Of a stretch of 64,000 nucleotides of DNA, positions 33,911-46,700 are shown piece by piece. Source of the stretch: Rugalucina vietnamica (lineage: Eukaryota; Mollusca; Bivalvia; Lucinida; Lucinidae); the NCBI GenBank assembly GCA_964017185.1, contig OZ024869.1:5912501-5976500 (forward strand). Direction: 5' to 3'. Every line of letters starts with the position of its first letter. The stretch's first letter is position 1. Made by a program: the position numbers and the translations under genes. The notes beneath the pieces were generated by a model. That model saw only the letters and a program-made list of their open reading frames with translations, ran no database searches and was not told where the DNA came from.

Positions 33911-34393
33911 CAGTCCAACCTGTCATAAGCAAGCGACCAAGGGAAACAATAAAATCGCTTGTTTAAGACAGGTGCTTGCTTAATAGAGGTTACGTTCTAA
34001 CACTAGGAAGGGAGTTAGCTAGAAACAAATAATAGCACTGCCACTGTCAGTGGTAATTATCACAAAGTTCTCCAGATTGCCCAGACAAGATGTCTAGGAT
34101 TATCTTTTGAGACAACAAACAATGAATTATGATATCTGGAAGGTGTGAAGACAATTCTGACACCTGACAGAGTTTAAATATCCATGTCAAAACATTTCTT
34201 TTTTATGTAACTGATGAAATGAGTGGCTGCTTAAAGCCAAATTGGGACAGAAACTAGTGGCCTCTGGCCACATAAGACAGGTGCTTGCTTAATAGAGGTT
34301 CATTTACATGTAAAATCAATTGGGGGAAGTGAAAGTGCTTGCTAAAGACAGGTGCTTGCTTAATACAGGGCTTGCTTAAGGCAGGTTGGACTG
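33911..34393. mobile_element. Mariner/pogo-type MITE flanked by TA
   Basis: Ends 'cagtccaacctgtcataagc' and its inverse ('aaggcaggttggactg'), each bordered by TA. Inside, 'caggtgcttgcttaatagag' occurs twice plus partial repeats. CAGT-type ends with TA duplication are typical of pogo/Tigger-like elements. Length 483 bp, no transposase. Confidence 0.75.
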
Positions 34394-34425
34394 TATATAT
34401 TTTCTTTTACCTTAAAAACAATAAT

Positions 34426-34581
34426 TGAGCCACCACATCAGAAAGCCAACAATCTGCATATGCGAAACCAAAGGCGCCTTAGTTTTCGCTCTATAGACAG
34501 TTCGCTCTATACACAACATGACACCTCTTCTTTCAAAATCTGAAATTTGAAGCTTCTATTTTGTCTGGCTGTACAGTCTGT
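34426..34581 (-). mobile_element. MITE, gagccgcc family, copy M12, cut by the gap
   Basis: Starts 'tgagccaccacatcagaaag', loses most of its hairpin, and runs into the N gap at 'tgtacagtctgt'. Confidence 0.75.
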
Positions 34582-34781
34582 NNNNNNNNNNNNNNNNNNN
34601 NNNNNNNNNNNNNNNNNNNNNNNNNNNNNNNNNNNNNNNNNNNNNNNNNNNNNNNNNNNNNNNNNNNNNNNNNNNNNNNNNNNNNNNNNNNNNNNNNNNN
34701 NNNNNNNNNNNNNNNNNNNNNNNNNNNNNNNNNNNNNNNNNNNNNNNNNNNNNNNNNNNNNNNNNNNNNNNNNNNNNNNNN
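34582..34781. other. Assembly gap, exactly 200 N
   Basis: A round-number run of N is normally a placeholder of unknown true length. It separates the gene region from the satellite array, so adjacency and order across it are not proven. Protein frames reported through it would be meaningless. Confidence 0.95.
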
Positions 34782-37700
34782 ATCGAACTTAGTTTTTCGA
34801 ATAGTCAACCAACAACTAGTTGTCGGTTGACTATTCGGACTTAGTTTTTTTGGGTCAAAATCAAAGTTTTTTTCTATGTTGGAAAAAAATCGAACTTAGT
34901 TTTTCGAATAGTCAACCGACAACTAGTTGTCAGTTGACTATTCGGACTTAGTTTTTTTGGGTCAAAATCAAAGTTTTTTCTATGTTGGAAAAAAATCGAA
35001 CTTAGTTTTTCGAATAGTCAACCGAAAACTAGTTGTCAGTTGACTATTCGGACTTAGTTTTTTTGGGTCAAAATCAAAGTTTTTTCTATGTTGGAAAAAA
35101 ATCGAACTTAGTTTTTCGAATAGTCAACCGACAACTAGTTGTCGGTTGACTATTCGGACTTAGTTTTTTTGGGTCAAAATCAAAGTTTTTTCTATGTTGG
35201 AAAAAAATCGAACTTAGTTTTTCGAATAGTCAACCGACAACTAGTTGTCAGTTGACTATTCGGACTTAGTTTTTTTGGGTCAAAATCAAAGTTTTTTCTA
35301 TGTTGGAAAAAATCGAACTTAGTTTTTCGAATAGTCAACCGACAACTAGTTGTCAGTTGACTATTCGGACTTAGTTTTTTTGGGTCAAAATCAAAGTTTT
35401 TTCTATGTTGGAAAAAATCGAACTTAGTTTTTCGAATAGTCAACCGACAACTAGTTGTCAGTTGACTATTCGGACTTAGTTTTTTTGGGTCAAAATCAAA
35501 GTTTTTTCTATGTTGGAAAAAAATCGAACTTAGTTTTTCGAATAGTCAACCGACAACTAGTTGTCAGTTGACTATTCGGACTTAGTTTTTTTGGGTCAAA
35601 ATCAAAGTTTTTTCTATGTTGGAAAAAAATCGAACTTAGTTTTTCGAATAGTCAACCGACAACTAGTTGTCAGTTGACTATTCGGACTTAGTTTTTTTGG
35701 GTCAAAATCAAAGTTTTTTCTATGTTGGAAAAAAATCGAACTTAGTTTTTCGAATAGTCAACCGACAACTAGTTGTCAGTTGACTATTCGGACTTAGTTT
35801 TTTTGGGTCAAAATCAAAGTTTTTTCTATGTTGGAAAAAAATCGAACTTAGTTTTTCGAATAGTCAACCGACAACTAGTTGTCAGTTGACTATTCGGACT
35901 TAGTTTTTTTGGGTCAAAATCAAAGTTTTTTCTATGTTGGAAAAAAATCGAACTTAGTTTTTCGAATAGTCAACCGACAACTAGTTGTCAGTTGACTATT
36001 CGGACTTAGTTTTTTTTGGGTCAAAATCAAAGTTTTTTCTATGTTGGAAAAAAATCGAACTTAGTTTTTCGAATAGTCAACCGACAACTAGTTGTCGGTT
36101 GACTATTCGGACTTAGTTTTTTTGGGTCAAAATCAAAGTTTTTTCTATGTTGGAAAAAAATCGAACTTAGTTTTTCGAATAGTCAACCGACAACTAGTTG
36201 TCAGTTGACTATTCGGACTTAGTTTTTTTGGGGTCAAAATCAAAGTTTTTTCTATGTTGGAAAAAAATCGAACTTAGTTTTTCGAATAGTCAACCGACAA
36301 CTAGTTGTCAGTTGACTATTCGGACTTAGTTTTTTTGGGTCAAAATCAAAGTTTTTTCTATGTTGGAAAAAAATCGAACTTAGTTTTTCGAATAGTCAAC
36401 CGACAACTAGTTGTCAGTTGACTATTCGGACTTAGTTTTTTTGGGTCAAAATCAAAGTTTTTTCTATGTTGGAAAAAAATCGAACTTAGTTTTTCGAATA
36501 GTCAACCGACAACTAGTTGTCAGTTGACTATTCGGACTTAGTTTTTTTGGGTCAAAATCAAAGTTTTTTCTATGTTGGAAAAAAATCGAACTTAGTTTTT
36601 CGAATAGTCAACCGACAACTAGTTGTCAGTTGACTATTCGGACTTAGTTTTTTTGGGTCAAAATCAAAGTTTTTTCTATGTTGGAAAAAAATCGAACTTA
36701 GTTTTTCGAATAGTCAACCGACAACTAGTTGTCAGTTGACTATTCGGACTTAGTTTTTTTGGGTCAAAATCAAAGTTTTTTCTATGTTGGAAAAAAATCG
36801 AACTTAGTTTTTCGAATAGTCAACCGACAACTAGTTGTCAGTTGACTATTCGGACTTAGTTTTTTTTGGGTCAAAATCAAAGTTTTTTCTATGTTGGAAA
36901 AAAATCGAACTTAGTTTTTCGAATAGTCAACCGAAAACTAGTTGTCAGTTGACTATTCGGACTTAGTTTTTTTTGGGTCAAAATCAAAGTTTTTTCTATG
37001 TTGGAAAAAAATCGAACTTAGTTTTTCGAATAGTCAACCGACAACTAGTTGTCGGTTGACTATTCGGACTTAGTTTTTTTTGGGTCAAAATCAAAGTTTT
37101 TTCTATGTTGGAAAAAAAATCGAACTTAGTTTTTCGAATAGTCAACCGACAACTAGTTGTCAGTTGACTATTCGGACTTAGTTTTTTTGGGGTCAAAATC
37201 AAAGTTTTTTCTATGTTGGAAAAAAATCGAACTTAGTTTTTCGAATAGTCAACCGACAACTAGTTGTCAGTTGACTATTCGGACTTAGTTTTTTTTGGGT
37301 CAAAATCAAAGTTTTTTCTATGTTGGAAAAAAATCGAACTTAGTTTTTCGAATAGTCAACCGACAACTAGTTGTCAGTTGACTATTCGGACTTAGTTTTT
37401 TTTGGGTCAAAATCAAAGTTTTTTCTATGTTGGAAAAAAATCGAACTTAGTTTTTCGAATAGTCAACCGACAACTAGTTGTCAGTTGACTATTCGGACTT
37501 AGTTTTTTTTGGGTCAAAATCAAAGTTTTTTCTATGTTGGAAAAAAATCGAACTTAGTTTTTCGAATAGTCAACCGACAACTAGTTGTCGGTTGACTATT
37601 CGGACTTAGTTTTTTTGGGTCAAAATCAAAGTTTTTTCTATGTTGGAAAAAAATCGAACTTAGTTTTTCGAATAGTCAACCGACAACTAGTTGTCAGTTG

Positions 37701-40700
37701 ACTATTCGGACTTAGTTTTTTTGGGTCAAAATCAAAGTTTTTTCTATGTTGGAAAAAAATCGAACTTAGTTTTTCGAATAGTCAACCGACAACTAGTTGT
37801 CAGTTGACTATTCGGACTTAGTTTTTTTGGGTCAAAATCAAAGTTTTTTCTATGTTGGAAAAAAATCGAACTTAGTTTTTCGAATAGTCAACCGACAACT
37901 AGTTGTCAGTTGACTATTCGGACTTAGTTTTTTTTGGGTCAAAATCAAAGTTTTTTCTATGTTGGAAAAAAATCGAACTTAGTTTTTCGAATAGTCAACC
38001 GACAACTAGTTGTCAGTTGACTATTCGGACTTAGTTTTTTTTGGGTCAAAATCAAAGTTTTTTCTATGTTGGAAAAAAATCGAACTTAGTTTTTCGAATA
38101 GTCAACCGACAACTAGTTGTCAGTTGACTATTCGGACTTAGTTTTTTTGGGTCAAAATCAAAGTTTTTTCTATGTTGGAAAAAAATCGAACTTAGTTTTT
38201 CGAATAGTCAACCGACAACTAGTTGTCAGGTTGACTATTCGGACTTAGTTTTTTTTGGGTCAAAATCAAAGTTTTTTCTATGTTGGAAAAAAATCGAACT
38301 TAGTTTTTCGAATAGTCAACCGACAACTAGTTGTCGGTTGACTATTCGGACTTAGTTTTTTTGGGTCAAAATCAAAGTTTTTTCTATGTTGGAAAAAAAT
38401 CGAACTTAGTTTTTCGAATAGTCAACCGACAACTAGTTGTCGGTTGACTATTCGGACTTAGTTTTTTTGGGTCAAAATCAAAGTTTTTTCTATGTTGGAA
38501 AAAAATCGAACTTAGTTTTTCGAATAGTCAACCGACAACTAGTTGTCAGTTGACTATTCGGACTTAGTTTTTTTGGGTCAAAATCAAAGTTTTTTCTATG
38601 TTGGAAAAAAATCGAACTTAGTTTTTCGAATAGTCAACCGACAACTAGTTGTCAGTTGACTATTCGGACTTAGTTTTTTTGGGTCAAAATCAAAGTTTTT
38701 TCTATGTTGGAAAAAAATCGAACTTAGTTTTTCGAATAGTCAACCGACAACTAGTTGTCAGTTGACTATTCGGACTTAGTTTTTTTGGGTCAAAATCAAA
38801 GTTTTTTCTATGTTGGAAAAAAATCGAACTTAGTTTTTCGAATAGTCAACCGACAACTAGTTGTCAGTTGACTATTCGGACTTAGTTTTTTTGGGTCAAA
38901 ATCAAAGTTTTTTCTATGTTGGAAAAAAATCGAACTTAGTTTTTCGAATAGTCAACCGACAACTAGTTGTCAGTTGACTATTCGGACTTAGTTTTTTTTG
39001 GGTCAAAATCAAAGTTTTTTCTATGTTGGAAAAAAATCGAACTTAGTTTTTCGAATAGTCAACCGACAACTAGTTGTCAGTTGACTATTCGGACTTAGTT
39101 TTTTTGGGTCAAAATCAAAGTTTTTTCTATGTTGGAAAAAAATCGAACTTAGTTTTTCGAATAGTCAACCGACAACTAGTTGTCGGTTGACTATTCGGAC
39201 TTAGTTTTTTTGGGTCAAAATCAAAGTTTTTTCTATGTTGGAAAAAAATCGAACTTAGTTTTTCGAATAGTCAACCGACAACTAGTTGTCAGTTGACTAT
39301 TCGGACTTAGTTTTTTTGGGTCAAAATCAAAGTTTTTTCTATGTTGGAAAAAAATCGAACTTAGTTTTTCGAATAGTCAACCGACAACTAGTTGTCAGTT
39401 GACTATTCGGACTTAGTTTTTTTGGGTCAAAATCAAAGTTTTTTCTATGTTGGAAAAAAATCGAACTTAGTTTTTCGAATAGTCAACCGACAACTAGTTG
39501 TCAGTTGACTATTCGGACTTAGTTTTTTTGGGTCAAAATCAAAGTTTTTTCTATGTTGGAAAAAAATCGAACTTAGTTTTTCGAATAGTCAACCGACAAC
39601 TAGTTGTCAGTTGACTATTCGGACTTAGTTTTTTTGGGTCAAAATCAAAGTTTTTTCTATGTTGGAAAAAAATCGAACTTAGTTTTTCGAATAGTCAACC
39701 GACAACTAGTTGTCAGTTGACTATTCGGACTTAGTTTTTTTGGGTCAAAATCAAAGTTTTTTCTATGTTGGAAAAAAATCGAACTTAGTTTTTCGAATAG
39801 TCAACCGACAACTAGTTGTCAGTTGACTATTCGGACTTAGTTTTTTTGGGTCAAAATCAAAGTTTTTTCTATGTTGGAAAAAAATCGAACTTAGTTTTTC
39901 GAATAGTCAACCGACAACTAGTTGTCAGTTGACTATTCGGACTTAGTTTTTTTGGGTCAAAATCAAAGTTTTTTCTATGTTGGAAAAAAATCGAACTTAG
40001 TTTTTCGAATAGTCAACCGACAACTAGTTGTCAGGACTTAGTTTTTTTGGGTCAAAATCAAAGTTTTTTCTATGTTGGAAAAAATCGAACTTAGTTTTTC
40101 GAATAGTCAACCGACAACTAGTTGTCAGTTGACTATTCGGACTTAGTTTTTTTGGGTCAAAATCAAAGTTTTTTCTATGTTGGAAAAAAATCGAACTTAG
40201 TTTTTCGAATAGTCAACCGACAACTAGTTGTCAGTTGACTATTCGGACTTAGTTTTTTTGGGTCAAAATCAAAGTTTTTTCTATGTTGGAAAAAAATCGA
40301 ACTTAGTTTTTCGAATAGTCAACCGACAACTAGTTGTCAGTTGACTATTCGGACTTAGTTTTTTTGGGTCAAAATCAAAGTTTTTTCTATGTTGGAAAAA
40401 AATCGAACTTAGTTTTTCGAATAGTCAACCGACAACTAGTTGTCAGTTGACTATTCGGACTTAGTTTTTTTGGGTCAAAATCAAAGTTTTTTCTATGTTG
40501 GAAAAAAATCGAACTTAGTTTTTCGAATAGTCAACCGACAACTAGTTGTCAGTTGACTATTCGGACTTAGTTTTTTTGGGTCAAAATCAAAGTTTTTTCT
40601 ATGTTGGAAAAAAATCGAACTTAGTTTTTCGAATAGTCAACCGACAACTAGTTGTCAGTTGACTATTCGGACTTAGTTTTTTGGGTCAAAATCAAAGTTT

Positions 40701-43700
40701 TTTCTATGTTGGAAAAAAATCGAACTTAGTTTTTCGAATAGTCAACCGACAACTAGTTGTCAGTTGACTATTCGGACTTAGTTTTTTTGGGTCAAAATCA
40801 AAGTTTTTTCTATGTTGGAAAAAAATCGAACTTAGTTTTTCGAATAGTCAACCGACAACTAGTTGTCAGTTGACTATTCGGACTTAGTTTTTTTTGGGTC
40901 AAAATCAAAGTTTTTTCTATGTTGGAAAAAAATCGAACTTAGTTTTTCGAATAGTCAACCGACAACTAGTTGTCAGTTGACTATTCGGACTTAGTTTTTT
41001 TGGGTCAAAATCAAAGTTTTTTCTATGTTGGAAAAAAATCGAACTTAGTTTTTCGAATAGTCAACCGACAACTAGTTGTCAGTTGACTATTCGGACTTAG
41101 TTTTTTTTGGGTCAAAATCAAAGTTTTTTCTATGTTGGAAAAAAATCGAACTTAGTTTTTCGAATAGTCAACCGACAACTAGTTGTCAGTTGACTATTCG
41201 GACTTAGTTTTTTTGGGTCAAAATCAAAGTTTTTTCTATGTTGGAAAAAAATCGAACTTAGTTTTTCGAATAGTCAACCGACAACTAGTTGTCAGTTGAC
41301 TATTCGGACTTAGTTTTTTTGGGTCAAAATCAAAGTTTTTTCTATGTTGGAAAAAAATCGAACTTAGTTTTTCGAATAGTCAACCGACAACTAGTTGTCA
41401 GTTGACTATTCGGACTTAGTTTTTTTGGGTCAAAATCAAAGTTTTTTCTATGTTGGAAAAAAATCGAACTTAGTTTTTCGAATAGTCAACCGACAACTAG
41501 TTGTCAGTTGACTATTCGGACTTAGTTTTTTTGGGTCAAAATCAAAGTTTTTTCTATGTTGGAAAAAAATCGAACTTAGTTTTTCGAATAGTCAACCGAC
41601 AACTAGTTGTCAGTTGACTATTCGGACTTAGTTTTTTTGGGTCAAAATCAAAGTTTTTTCTATGTTGGAAAAAAATCGAACTTAGTTTTTCGAATAGTCA
41701 ACCGACAACTAGTTGTCAGTTGACTATTCGGACTTAGTTTTTTTTGGGTCAAAATCAAAGTTTTTTCTATGTTGGAAAAAAATCGAACTTAGTTTTTCGA
41801 ATAGTCAACCGACAACTAGTTGTCAGTTGACTATTCGGACTTAGTTTTTTTGGGTCAAAATCAAAGTTTTTTCTATGTTGGAAAAAAATCGAACTTAGTT
41901 TTTCGAATAGTCAACCGACAACTAGTTGTCAGTTGACTATTCGGACTTAGTTTTTTTGGGTCAAAATCAAAGTTTTTTCTATGTTGGAAAAAAATCGAAC
42001 TTAGTTTTTCGAATAGTCAACCGACAACTAGTTGTCAGTTGACTATTCGGACTTAGTTTTTTTGGGTCAAAATCAAAGTTTTTTCTATGTTGGAAAAAAA
42101 TCGAACTTAGTTTTTCGAATAGTCAACCGACAACTAGTTGTCAGTTGACTATTCGGACTTAGTTTTTTTGGGTCAAAATCAAAGTTTTTTCTATGTTGGA
42201 AAAAAATCGAACTTAGTTTTTCGAATAGTCAACCGACAACTAGTTGTCAGTTGACTATTCGGACTTAGTTTTTTTGGGTCAAAATCAAAGTTTTTTCTAT
42301 GTTGGAAAAAAATCGAACTTAGTTTTTCGAATAGTCAACCGACAACTAGTTGTCAGTTGACTATTCGGACTTAGTTTTTTTGGGTCAAAATCAAAGTTTT
42401 TTCTATGTTGGAAAAAAATCGAACTTAGTTTTTCGAATAGTCAACCGACAACTAGTTGTCAGTTGACTATTCGGACTTAGTTTTTTTGGGTCAAAATCAA
42501 AGTTTTTTCTATGTTGGAAAAAAATCGAACTTAGTTTTTCGAATAGTCAACCGACAACTAGTTGTCAGTTGACTATTCGGACTTAGTTTTTTTGGGTCAA
42601 AATCAAAGTTTTTTCTATGTTGGAAAAAAATCGAACTTAGTTTTTCGAATAGTCAACCGACAACTAGTTGTCAGTTGACTATTCGGACTTAGTTTTTTTG
42701 GGTCAAAATCAAAGTTTTTTCTATGTTGGAAAAAAATCGAACTTAGTTTTTCGAATAGTCAACCGACAACTAGTTGTCAGTTGACTATTCGGACTTAGTT
42801 TTTTTGGGTCAAAATCAAAGTTTTTTCTATGTTGGAAAAAAATCGAACTTAGTTTTTCGAATAGTCAACCGACAACTAGTTGTCAGTTGACTATTCGGAC
42901 TTAGTTTTTTTTGGGTCAAAATCAAAGTTTTTTCTATGTTGGAAAAAAATCGAACTTAGTTTTTCGAATAGTCAACCGACAACTAGTTGTCAGTTGACAA
43001 TGCGACTTAGTTTTTTTGGGGTCAAAATCAAAGTTTTTTCTATGTTGGAAAAAAATCGAACTTAGTTTTTCGAATAGTCAACCGACAACTAGTTGTCAGT
43101 TGACTATTCGGACTTAGTTTTTTTTGGGTCAAAATCAAAGTTTTTTCTATGTTGGAAAAAAATCGAACTTAGTTTTTCGAATAGTCAACCGACAACTAGT
43201 TGTCAGTTGACTATTCGGACTTAGTTTTTTTGGGTCAAAATCAAAGTTTTTTCTATGTTGGAAAAAAATCGAACTTAGTTTTTCGAATAGTCAACCGACA
43301 ACTAGTTGTCAGTTGACTATTCGGACTTAGTTTTTTTGGGTCAAAATCAAAGTTTTTTCTATGTTGGAAAAAAATCGAACTTAGTTTTTCGAATAGTCAA
43401 CCGACAACTAGTTGTCAGTTGACTATTCGGACTTAGTTTTTTTGGGTCAAAATCAAAGTTTTTTCTATGTTGGAAAAAAATCGAACTTAGTTTTTCGAAT
43501 AGTCAACCGACAACTAGTTGTCAGTTGACTATTCGGACTTAGTTTTTTTGGGTCAAAATCAAAGTTTTTTCTATGTTGGAAAAAAATCGAACTTAGTTTT
43601 TCGAATAGTCAACCGACAACTAGTTGTCAGTTGACTATTCGGACTTAGTTTTTTTGGGTCAAAATCAAAGTTTTTTCTATGTTGGAAAAAAATCGAACTT

Positions 43701-46700
43701 AGTTTTTCGAATAGTCAACCGACAACTAGTTGTCAGTTGACTATTCGGACTTAGTTTTTTTGGGTCAAAATCAAAGTTTTTTCTATGTTGGAAAAAAATC
43801 GAACTTAGTTTTTCGAATAGTCAACCGACAACTAGTTGTCAGTTGACTATTCGGACTTAGTTTTTTTGGGTCAAAATCAAAGTTTTTTCTATGTTGGAAA
43901 AAAATCGAACTTAGTTTTTCGAATAGTCAACCGACAACTAGTTGTCAGTTGACTATTCGGACTTAGTTTTTTTGGGTCAAAATCAAAGTTTTTTCTATGT
44001 TGGAAAAAAATCGAACTTAGTTTTTCGAATAGTCAACCGACAACTAGTTGTCAGTTGACTATTCGGACTTAGTTTTTTTGGGTCAAAATCAAAGTTTTTT
44101 CTATGTTGGAAAAAAATCGAACTTAGTTTTTCGAATAGTCAACCGACAACTAGTTGTCAGTTGACTATTCGGACTTAGTTTTTTTTGGGTCAAAATCAAA
44201 GTTTTTTCTATGTTGGAAAAAAATCGAACTTAGTTTTTCGAATAGTCAACCGACAACTAGTTGTCAGTTGACTATTCGGACTTAGTTTTTTTGGGTCAAA
44301 ATCAAAGTTTTTTCTATGTTGGAAAAAAATCGAACTTAGTTTTTCGAATAGTCAACCGACAACTAGTTGTCAGTTGACTATTCGGACTTAGTTTTTTTGG
44401 GTCAAAATCAAAGTTTTTTCTATGTTGGAAAAAAATCGAACTTAGTTTTTCGAATAGTCAACCGACAACTAGTTGTCAGTTGACTATTCGGACTTAGTTT
44501 TTTTGGTCAAAAATCAAAGTTTTTTCTATGTTGGAAAAAAATCGAACTTAGTTTTTCGAATAGTCAACCGACAACTAGTTGTCAGTTGACTATTCGGACT
44601 TAGTTTTTTTGGGTCAAAATCAAAGTTTTTTCTATGTTGGAAAAAAATCGAACTTAGTTTTTCGAATAGTCAACCGACAACTAGTTGTCAGTTGACTATT
44701 CGGACTTAGTTTTTTTTGGGTCAAAATCAAAGTTTTTTCTATGTTGGAAAAAAAATCGAACTTAGTTTTTCGAATAGTCAACCGACAACTAGTTGTCAGT
44801 TGACTATTCGGACTTAGTTTTTTTTGGGTCAAAATCAAAGTTTTTTCTATGTTGGAAAAAAATCGAACTTAGTTTTCGAATAGTCAACCGACAACTAGTT
44901 GTCAGTTGACTATTCGGACTTAGTTTTTTTGGGTCAAAATCAAAGTTTTTTCTATGTTGGAAAAAAATCGAACTTAGTTTTTCGAATAGTCAACCGACAA
45001 CTAGTTGTCAGTTGACTATTCGGACTTAGTTTTTTTTGGGTCAAAATCAAAGTTTTTTCTATGTTGGAAAAAAATCGAACTTAGTTTTTCGAATAGTCAA
45101 CCGACAACTAGTTGTCAGTTGACTATTCGGACTTAGTTTTTTTGGGTCAAAATCAAAGTTTTTTCTATGTTGGAAAAAAATCGAACTTAGTTTTTCGAAT
45201 AGTCAACCGACAACTAGTTGTCAGTTGACTATTCGGACTTAGTTTTTTTTGGGGTCAAAATCAAAGTTTTTTCTATGTTGGAAAAAAATCGAACTTAGTT
45301 TTTCGAATAGTCAACCGACAACTAGTTGTCAGTTGACTATTCGGACTTAGTTTTTTTGGGTCAAAATCAAAGTTTTTTCTATGTTGGAAAAAAATCGAAC
45401 TTAGTTTTTCGAATAGTCAACCGACAACTAGTTGTCAGTTGACTATTCGGACTTAGTTTTTTTGGGTCAAAATCAAAGTTTTTTCTATGTTGGAAAAAAA
45501 TCGAACTTAGTTTTTCGAATAGTCAACCGACAACTAGTTGTCAGTTGACTATTCGGACTTAGTTTTTTTGGGTCAAAATCAAAGTTTTTTCTATGTTGGA
45601 AAAAATCGAACTTAGTTTTTCGAATAGTCAACCGACAACTAGTTGTCAGTTGACTATTCGGACTTAGTTTTTTTGGGTCAAAATCAAAGTTTTTTCTATG
45701 TTGGAAAAAAATCGAACTTAGTTTTTCGAATAGTCAACCGACAACTAGTTGTCAGTTGACTATTCGGACTTAGTTTTTTTGGGTCAAAATCAAAGTTTTT
45801 TCTATGTTGGAAAAAAATCGAACTTAGTTTTTCGAATAGTCAACCGACAACTAGTTGTCAGTTGACTATTCGGACTTAGTTTTTTTGGGTCAAAATCAAA
45901 GTTTTTTCTATGTTGGAAAAAAATCGAACTTAGTTTTTCGAATAGTCAACCGACAACTAGTTGTCAGTTGACTATTCGGACTTAGTTTTTTTGGGTCAAA
46001 ATCAAAGTTTTTTCTATGTTGGAAAAAAATCGAACTTAGTTTTTCGAATAGTCAACCGACAACTAGTTGTCAGTTGACTATTCGGACTTAGTTTTTTTTG
46101 GGGTCAAAATCAAAGTTTTTTCTATGTTGGAAAAAAATCGAACTTAGTTTTTCGAATAGTCAACCGACAACTAGTTGTCAGTTGACTATTCGGACTTAGT
46201 TTTTTTGGGTCAAAATCAAAGTTTTTTCTATGTTGGAAAAAAATCGAACTTAGTTTTTCGAATAGTCAACCGACAACTAGTTGTCAGTTGACTATTCGGA
46301 CTTAGTTTTTTTGGGTCAAAATCAAAGTTTTTTCTATGTTGGAAAAAAATCGAACTTAGTTTTTCGAATAGTCAACCGACAACTAGTTGTCAGTTGACTA
46401 TTCGGACTTAGTTTTTTTGGGTCAAAATCAAAGTTTTTTCTATGTTGGAAAAAATCGAACTTAGTTTTTCGAATAGTCAACCGACAACTAGTTGTCAGTT
46501 GACTATTCGGACTTAGTTTTTTTGGGTCAAAATCAAAGTTTTTTCTATGTTGGAAAAAAATCGAACTTAGTTTTTCGAATAGTCAACCGACAACTAGTTG
46601 TCAGTTGACTATTCGGACTTAGTTTTTTTGGGTCAAAATCAAAGTTTTTTCTATGTTGGAAAAAAATCGAACTTAGTTTTTCGAATAGTCAACCGACAAC

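Noticed and set aside
34533..34830. Open frames through the N run
   Set aside because: They consist mostly of unknown residues across an assembly gap.
35192..44838. Frames of 60-83 codons in the 106-bp satellite
   Set aside because: They repeat the monomer, end by T-run slippage and show no start context. They are repeat artefacts.
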